64,000 bases of DNA, taken from contig MU394063.1 of assembly GCA_022578605.1 (NCBI GenBank), positions 124,001-188,000 on the forward strand, written 5' to 3'. The stretch comes from Camillea tinctor (taxonomy: Eukaryota > Ascomycota > Sordariomycetes > Xylariales > Xylariaceae). Position 1 is the first letter of the stretch. Each line of letters opens with the position of its first letter. Under the pieces are notes generated by a model. That model ran no database searches. It was not told where the DNA came from and saw only the letters and a list, made by a program, of their open reading frames with translations. Made by a program: the position numbers and the translations under genes. This document shows positions 59,227-64,000 of the stretch, one piece after another.

Positions 59227-61006
59227 GATTATGAAGAAGTGAGTATTGAATAGCCTCGTGAATAGGGCCTGTTCGTAAAGTTTATCCTGAAATGGATTTT
59301 TAGGTATTGCAGGATGTAAGCGTTTTATTCTCCTTTATATTCCATAATAGCCAAGCTAGCAAATTATCTCCACCCCAGGGCGATAGTATGGCGTCAAGTG
59401 ATGAGTGGCTTGCGAAAGGCGAATATATTAAGATAGGTCAGCAAATGATCAGGGAAAGCTTTTCAAGATCAAATGAACTTAGCCATTAAATAACTGGACT
59501 ATGAGTCAACCCTTTGTGTAACAGGGAAATGATTTGGCCCCTCTTTCTTTTTATATACGCGTCATCACAACAGTCACACAGAATTTGTTATGTTGGGTCA
59601 GTTGATAGTTGGGGTTTGAAGCGTGTAAGACCACGGAGGACAAAGTAGTAACATAATCCCTGAGGCACCAACAAAATCACTACTAGGTGTATTACCATTG
59701 TCACAGTTCCACCTGCCGCCTTGCCTGCTTAGCATGAGGATTAATGCGCCAAACCATAAAGTACATAGAAGTACCTACCCTGTAAAGGGATAAGGGGAAT
59801 TTCCCGTATATAAGTGATGACATCAGAAGTAACTGACAGTTTTCTGTATGATAACATCATAGCTTAGTTGCTTAGACCTTAGCTAAGGGCATGGTAACAC
59901 CCGGTTCCAGAATTATGCAGTAAATTATCAGTTGACAAAAGTCTCATGATAACGGCAAAGAAATTTGGGATCTAAAGTGTTCTATAGTACATGTGATACA
60001 CCACCCTTGGGGGAGAAGTCGTTGCATGGACTTTGGGGTATTGTTTCGATGGAGTAGAGCCTTTCATCGCGATACAAGCCCCCATTTCATTTGATAGAGA
60101 GCTCCGAATCGAAATATACTCGCTTCCGACTCTATTCATGATAAGGTATGGCCGACTCAGCATGGACCTAATGTATTCAGATTTCCCTCATATTTTTGGC
60201 TTCCGCATTATTTCTTTCCTCATATACACTACACCACACCATAGCGTTTGCAACTACTGGGAATAGACTGGTATTCCATCCAGATAGTGCTTTTGAAGCC
60301 CTGTGTGTGTGTAGGAGTCCCACGGACTCCACAATGCAAGCAACCGGCGAATCGATGGTACGCTCTTCGAGAGAGCTCGTGGTATAGGACTGGCCCGAAA
60401 GGGAGACGTAAGATGAAGGAAACCTATGGGATGAATAGATGAATGTATGCGTATATGTTGCCTAACCGGCTGCGGTATAATATTATAAGAACTAGAACTA
60501 GGGATGGAACGGGGAGACGTAGGAGTAGCTACGCTGCTGTAAACTTCCAGGGACTTTCGTTAGTAGGAGTTGCTAGATAGGTTTCGAGCTGTTGATTTAG
60601 TGTAGATACAACTTCTTGTATAAGATCTCAGTTCAAGTCGTATACTAGCTGTCTAGCCAAGCACGTCTATATGACCTTCAGGAGGCTTTGGCATCCTGTT
60701 GTGTATCCTTCACAGGACACTTCAAGGAGCTCTGACGTTAAACAAGAAACAAGCAAACATATAGTACATGTGATAGATTTACATAAAGAAAGCCTAATTC
60801 CAGTGTTATGACATTGATATGGTCCAAATATTGCCCCCTTCCAACAATATAAATATCAGGCCTTCCTCTCACCTTTCCTTATTTTATTTTTAACATTTCC
60901 TACAGTACTATCAACTTAAGCACACTCAACGTCCCAAAGTACCATATTCAAACTATATTATTCAAAATTCATCTCATCCAGATACCACCCTACTTGTTTA
61001 GTCAAA
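59227..61006. other. Upstream region of the kinase-like gene and of the small Cys-peptide gene
   Basis: 1.8 kb of AT-rich DNA with divergent flanking genes. A 33-codon frame at 59388-59489 (starting MASSDEWLAKG) has protein-like composition but no domain. The right end contains the TATA box and CT-rich leader of the small peptide gene. Confidence 0.5.
60848..60855 (+). promoter_or_regulatory. TATA box of the small Cys-peptide gene
   Basis: TATAAATA lies 152 bp upstream of the ATG at 61007 and is followed by a pyrimidine-rich block (CCTTCCTCTCACCTTTCC), then an A-rich leader with the start codon in CAAAATGC context. This is a well-formed fungal promoter layout and the main reason to believe the short gene downstream. 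Confidence 0.5.
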
Positions 61007-61141
61007 ATGCAGAATCAAATTGAAGCTACACCAAAACTTAGCAAGGTTAATCAACCTACCGAAATGCTCGATTCAAATCGGTGCAGCAAATGCGGGATGA
61101 ACTTCACTGGGACCGTCAATACTTGTAAATGCAAAAGATAA
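61007..61141 (+). CDS. Small Cys-containing peptide (44 residues)
   Basis: A short open frame from ATG at 61007 to TAA at 61141. The peptide is hydrophilic and ends in a compact cysteine motif: RCSKCGMNF, then TCKCKR, i.e. C-X2-C-X(n)-C-X-C near the C-terminus, surrounded by Lys/Arg. Four cysteines so spaced could bind zinc or copper, like half of a zinc ribbon or a metallothionein-like tail. No signal peptide. Support comes from the TATA box and CT-rich leader upstream and an intron-like sequence just after the stop. It lies between the kinase-like and SDR genes. I know of no named family; it may be a regulated small protein of the accessory block. Confidence 0.5.
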   Translation: MQNQIEATPKLSKVNQPTEMLDSNRCSKCGMNFTGTVNTCKCKR

Positions 61142-61762
61142 AGAAGGAACCAATAATGGCTAATCCAGTATAGGGGGTAAGTAGTGTTTTACATGTTTGG
61201 TTATAACTTAGAATGTTACTGACTTCCTAAATTCATTCTCAACAGTTCCAGATATATTAGCCACTTTACCATGCATGCGGATATTGAAAGAGAGATACAG
61301 AAGGATTTTGCATAAGAAACGGCCAAAGAGAACATGCAATATCGACCATGAAGCAGGAATCTCTCATTGATTACCTCAATCACCTAAAAGTTGTCTTGTC
61401 ATATGATTATATGACTATCACGGATATGCACCTGCACAATAACTCATAAAACACCCTAGTATTGTTGATTCTATCGTTTATATGAGGTTGGCATAAATAC
61501 GCTCGTTATATTTGTACGGTTCCGTAGATAATTAGTGGTCAATACAAATACATTTCAAATAAATAGGAAAGCAAACCTTGCTCTGTTAAAGTATAATAAT
61601 GCTAAACAATATTTCAAACTATTATTTGGTTCTTTTAAAATAATGTACCAAAGGTTATTGATAAAAAAGCATTCTAGTGGTAATGTACATAAAACTAGGT
61701 GCCTTTACTGCAAACCACGGGCAAAACCTTTGAAAAGGAGATATTGAGGTCTGTTTTATCGC
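61142..61762. other. 3' region of the small peptide gene with an apparent 3'-UTR intron
   Basis: An intron-like segment runs from GTAAGT at 61177 to AACAG ending at 61245 (69 bp), with branch-like CTAAAT before the acceptor, beginning 35 nt after the stop codon at 61141. The rest is AT-rich with one basic 70-codon frame at 61535-61747 (Lys-rich, with a CLYC motif) that I cannot support as a gene. Confidence 0.4.
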
Positions 61763-63239
61763 TTAGGCTTCTGACTTCTCTAGAATACGTTGAACTTCAG
61801 CATCGGCATCTTCAAGAATATGTTGCGGTTTGTATAGCGGCTTCCATCCGAGCTCCTTTTCACCCCGTGCCGCTGTGAAGGTGCAGCTGTTCAAATCAGC
61901 TGGGTTAGTGTCATTCTCTAACAAATTTAAAGCCGGAGGGAGCCCAGTCAACTTACTTGCCACCAACCGTTACCGGCACAAGTTCTTTTGTGATACCTAG
62001 TGCCTGACCCAAGTGTTCTAATACTTCATTGTTTGCTGTGACGACTCTGTCATCAGGGATGATGTTACGCTTGGCCAAGGCGGTCGCCATTGCAGCATAT
62101 ATGTCGTCCCACTGGGATTTATAAGATTAGTGACAGTTCCCTAGAGAAAGATAATACTTCAGTGTCACTTACAGCAACACTACCCGAAGCCGCAAGGTAA
62201 TACCCGTTCTTGCCATAGCCAGGAGTTTCGTCTGCCAAGATCTTGCAGAGAAGTTCCACATATAAAGAGGTGTTGTCGGCCACATGACACACGGGCCAAG
62301 TCTGTTACATATCACAGCATGTCAACTTCGTACATTCATATTCCATCATTGTGAGCACGTACCGGTTTCCCGGTATCAACGCGGTAGACATGTTTCAATG
62401 CTACGGCTGCACGGACGACTGCAACTGTCTGCTTTGAGAGGGGGTTGCCAAAACCCTCACTCTTTCCGTCTATGTTGGTTTCGTTAGCATCCCGATCGCA
62501 CCCCCTTTCTCAACCCATCTGTACTAGGCAAGGGAAACATCAAGTGAGAATGGTGATGACACTTACACACAATACAGGGTGCAAATATATAGCTACGAAC
62601 ACCATGTTTTTCGGCCTCTTCAATGATGGAGCAATTGGTTTCAACTCCCTGTGCCTCTTATCAGCCTAAAATACCGTCAAAGTCAAACATACGAGCCTTA
62701 ACTACCACGTACTATCCGCATCATCTCGTGTGGGGTCTTTTGGGATTTTTGGATATTGTAAAGGTCTGGATCGGTATCGAAAAGAGGTTTATCGTTCGGT
62801 GCACCCGCATGACTAGAGAATAGCTTCGCTCCTGTGGTCTTAGAAATTCACATATACGTTAGATGAGGCCTCCTAAGGTTCGATAAGGGGTTGTGCTCCA
62901 ATAACTCACATGCAAGAAATGAACTTCGCGGTCGGTGTTCTTCTTTACCTCAGCCAGTGCCTTGATGAAGTGTGACGGAGCATCAAAATGGAGTGGATCA
63001 ATGAGGTAATAGACTACAGATATGTTGTTTTCGACTACTGCGCTTCGCACTGCAGCCTCATCCTTGGCATTAAAGGAGAGAGGCACGGCGCCGTATTTCT
63101 TGACAGCTTCAGCTTGAGCATCTGTACGCACTAAAGCATATAATTTTCCATACGGAGGAAAGTTTGCTTTATCCCAGCGAGCAAGAAGATCACCACCTAA
63201 GTAGCCTGAACCACCAGTTATCAAGATGTTGTGGGACAT
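61763..63239 (-). CDS. Extended short-chain dehydrogenase/epimerase-type NAD(P)-binding protein
   Basis: Seven exons on the minus strand: 63239-62910, 62838-62713, 62648-62567, 62469-62363, 62301-62173, 62111-61957, 61886-61763; all phases agree, 350 residues. The Rossmann start is intact (ILITGGSGYLGG, a GXXGXXG motif). HTTGAKLFSSHAG follows, then a YNIQK (YXXXK) active-site pair, then RSYIFAPCIVYG and SEGFGN, as in extended SDRs related to NAD-dependent epimerases and dihydroflavonol/cinnamoyl-type reductases. The end (EKELGWKPLYKP) is the usual SDR C-terminal motif. It would reduce or epimerise a carbonyl compound or nucleotide sugar; the substrate is not readable. Given the VAO and tyrosinase nearby, a phenolic aldehyde or ketone substrate is conceivable, but this is inference. 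Start chosen at MSHNILIT; an in-frame upstream ATG (63272) would add 11 residues that do not fit the family. Confidence 0.87.
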
Positions 63240-64000
63240 GGTAGAGTAGCAACGATGAATTATCAGTATCATTAGACAGGAAGAATCAATATGTACTTTG
63301 AGGATTGCTTCATGGCCGTATACGCCCTTCGCTTTATAGTTACAATGGAAGTATGACTCGATAATTGATTATAAATCAACCATTATTTTCAGTTAGTAGT
63401 TCAACCTTAATTACTATTTCTCGATATCTAGGATGAGATTCCTATAGACAAATGCTGAGTAATTTTGTTGCGAAATGTTAGGGAATACCCTCTTTAAAGT
63501 TACCCACGGGTAAATGATATTCCTAACACTAGGCGTATGAACACCCTAGATTGGTCACGTAAGTAGTATGTAGCTAGTAAATTTATGAGACAAAAGATTC
63601 TCACAATGACCGAATGGTCATTGTGCCCCAATTCTGTATTATATAGTTACTCTCCAGCCAATCCCTGGCTGGGACGTAACAGATAGATTGTTATCTTCTA
63701 TCCATACTGGATTATACTCTGATTGGCTTTTCATCTGAGGAATATATAAATAGTATCACTTCATAATCCAAAATAAGGGCGTTTTATCTTAAAGCCTATT
63801 TACTAGTAACAGTAAAGCGCCCGGGCTTAATGGTACCCATATATTCGTAAATAGGATTCATTCGTCGTCAACTAAATCGTACTTCCACGATTCCAATAAT
63901 GTGTTTGTTTCCCTATTAACAATTTCTTTTATTTATCGTCCCAAAGTTATATACTTATAAATGGCACAGATATATGGAAACTTCCATTATTGCCTGTCAA
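63240..64000. other. AT-rich right edge
   Basis: 760 bp upstream of the SDR gene, with no gene visible. A short dyad TGTTAGGGAATA ... TATTCCTAACA lies at 63476-63528, and a second one, CCAGCCAATCCCTGGCTGG, near 63655-63672. Neither has the flanking duplications of a mobile element. Confidence 0.45.

Noticed and set aside
59388..59489. A 33-codon frame starting MASSDEWLAKG divergent from the kinase-like gene
   Set aside because: Too short and without motif, promoter signal or splice partner to support as a gene; kept only as a remark in the intergenic entry.
63476..63811. LTR-like ends TGTTAGGG ... TAACA near the right edge
   Set aside because: Several possible TAACA ends exist but none is flanked by matching 5-bp duplications, and internal signals are not in order.

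Overview
The window is nuclear DNA of a filamentous ascomycete (Pezizomycotina, probably a Sordariomycete). Genes are split by short introns (54-164 bp, GTRNGT donors, CTAAY-type branch sites, YAG acceptors). Orthologues of conserved fungal genes are recognisable (UTP4, SSU72, SPA2, NBP2), next to typical mould genes: a GH71 alpha-1,3-glucanase, an ankyrin/CorA-like fusion, vanillyl-alcohol oxidase and tyrosinase. All assignments come from reading translated sequence and known family motifs. No database search was run, and exon borders are inferred from splice signals and frame.

Layout. 1-3500 is AT-rich and nearly gene-free, with only a putative last exon at the left edge. 3501-11174 holds a 13-exon ankyrin/CorA-like membrane protein (+) and UTP4 (-), tail to tail. 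11175-19540 is an AT-rich stretch carrying two GC-rich genes for secreted proteins: a small unknown protein and the GH71 glucanase. 19543-38261 is the housekeeping core: NBP2-like SH3 protein (-), SSU72 (+), SPA2 polarity scaffold (+) and a SANT/Myb-like protein (-). These are separated by very long non-coding stretches (up to 5.9 kb) with microsatellites and a recurrent palindrome, TAGGTACCTA. 38262-46023 is a gene desert containing a solo LTR (40371-40749) with perfect 5-bp target-site duplications.

46024-63239 is an accessory block: a MARVEL-type four-helix membrane protein, a large unknown protein with an FG-rich/poly-Asn N-terminus and one C-terminal membrane helix, vanillyl-alcohol oxidase, tyrosinase, an aminoglycoside-phosphotransferase-like kinase, a 44-residue Cys-rich peptide gene and an extended SDR reductase/epimerase.

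Functionally, UTP4 (ribosome biogenesis), SSU72 (RNA polymerase II CTD phosphatase), SPA2 (polarisome) and NBP2 (phosphatase adaptor in stress and wall signalling) are core cell biology. The VAO-tyrosinase pair, with the nearby SDR and kinase-like gene, suggests oxidation of phenolic compounds. Their co-regulation as a cluster is inference only. The most unusual items are the FG-repeat-like/poly-Asn membrane protein, the small Cys-peptide gene with an apparent 3'-UTR intron, the in-frame 60-nt intron inside the SSU72 catalytic loop, the compositional break inside the ankyrin/CorA gene, and the enriched TAGGTACCTA palindrome.
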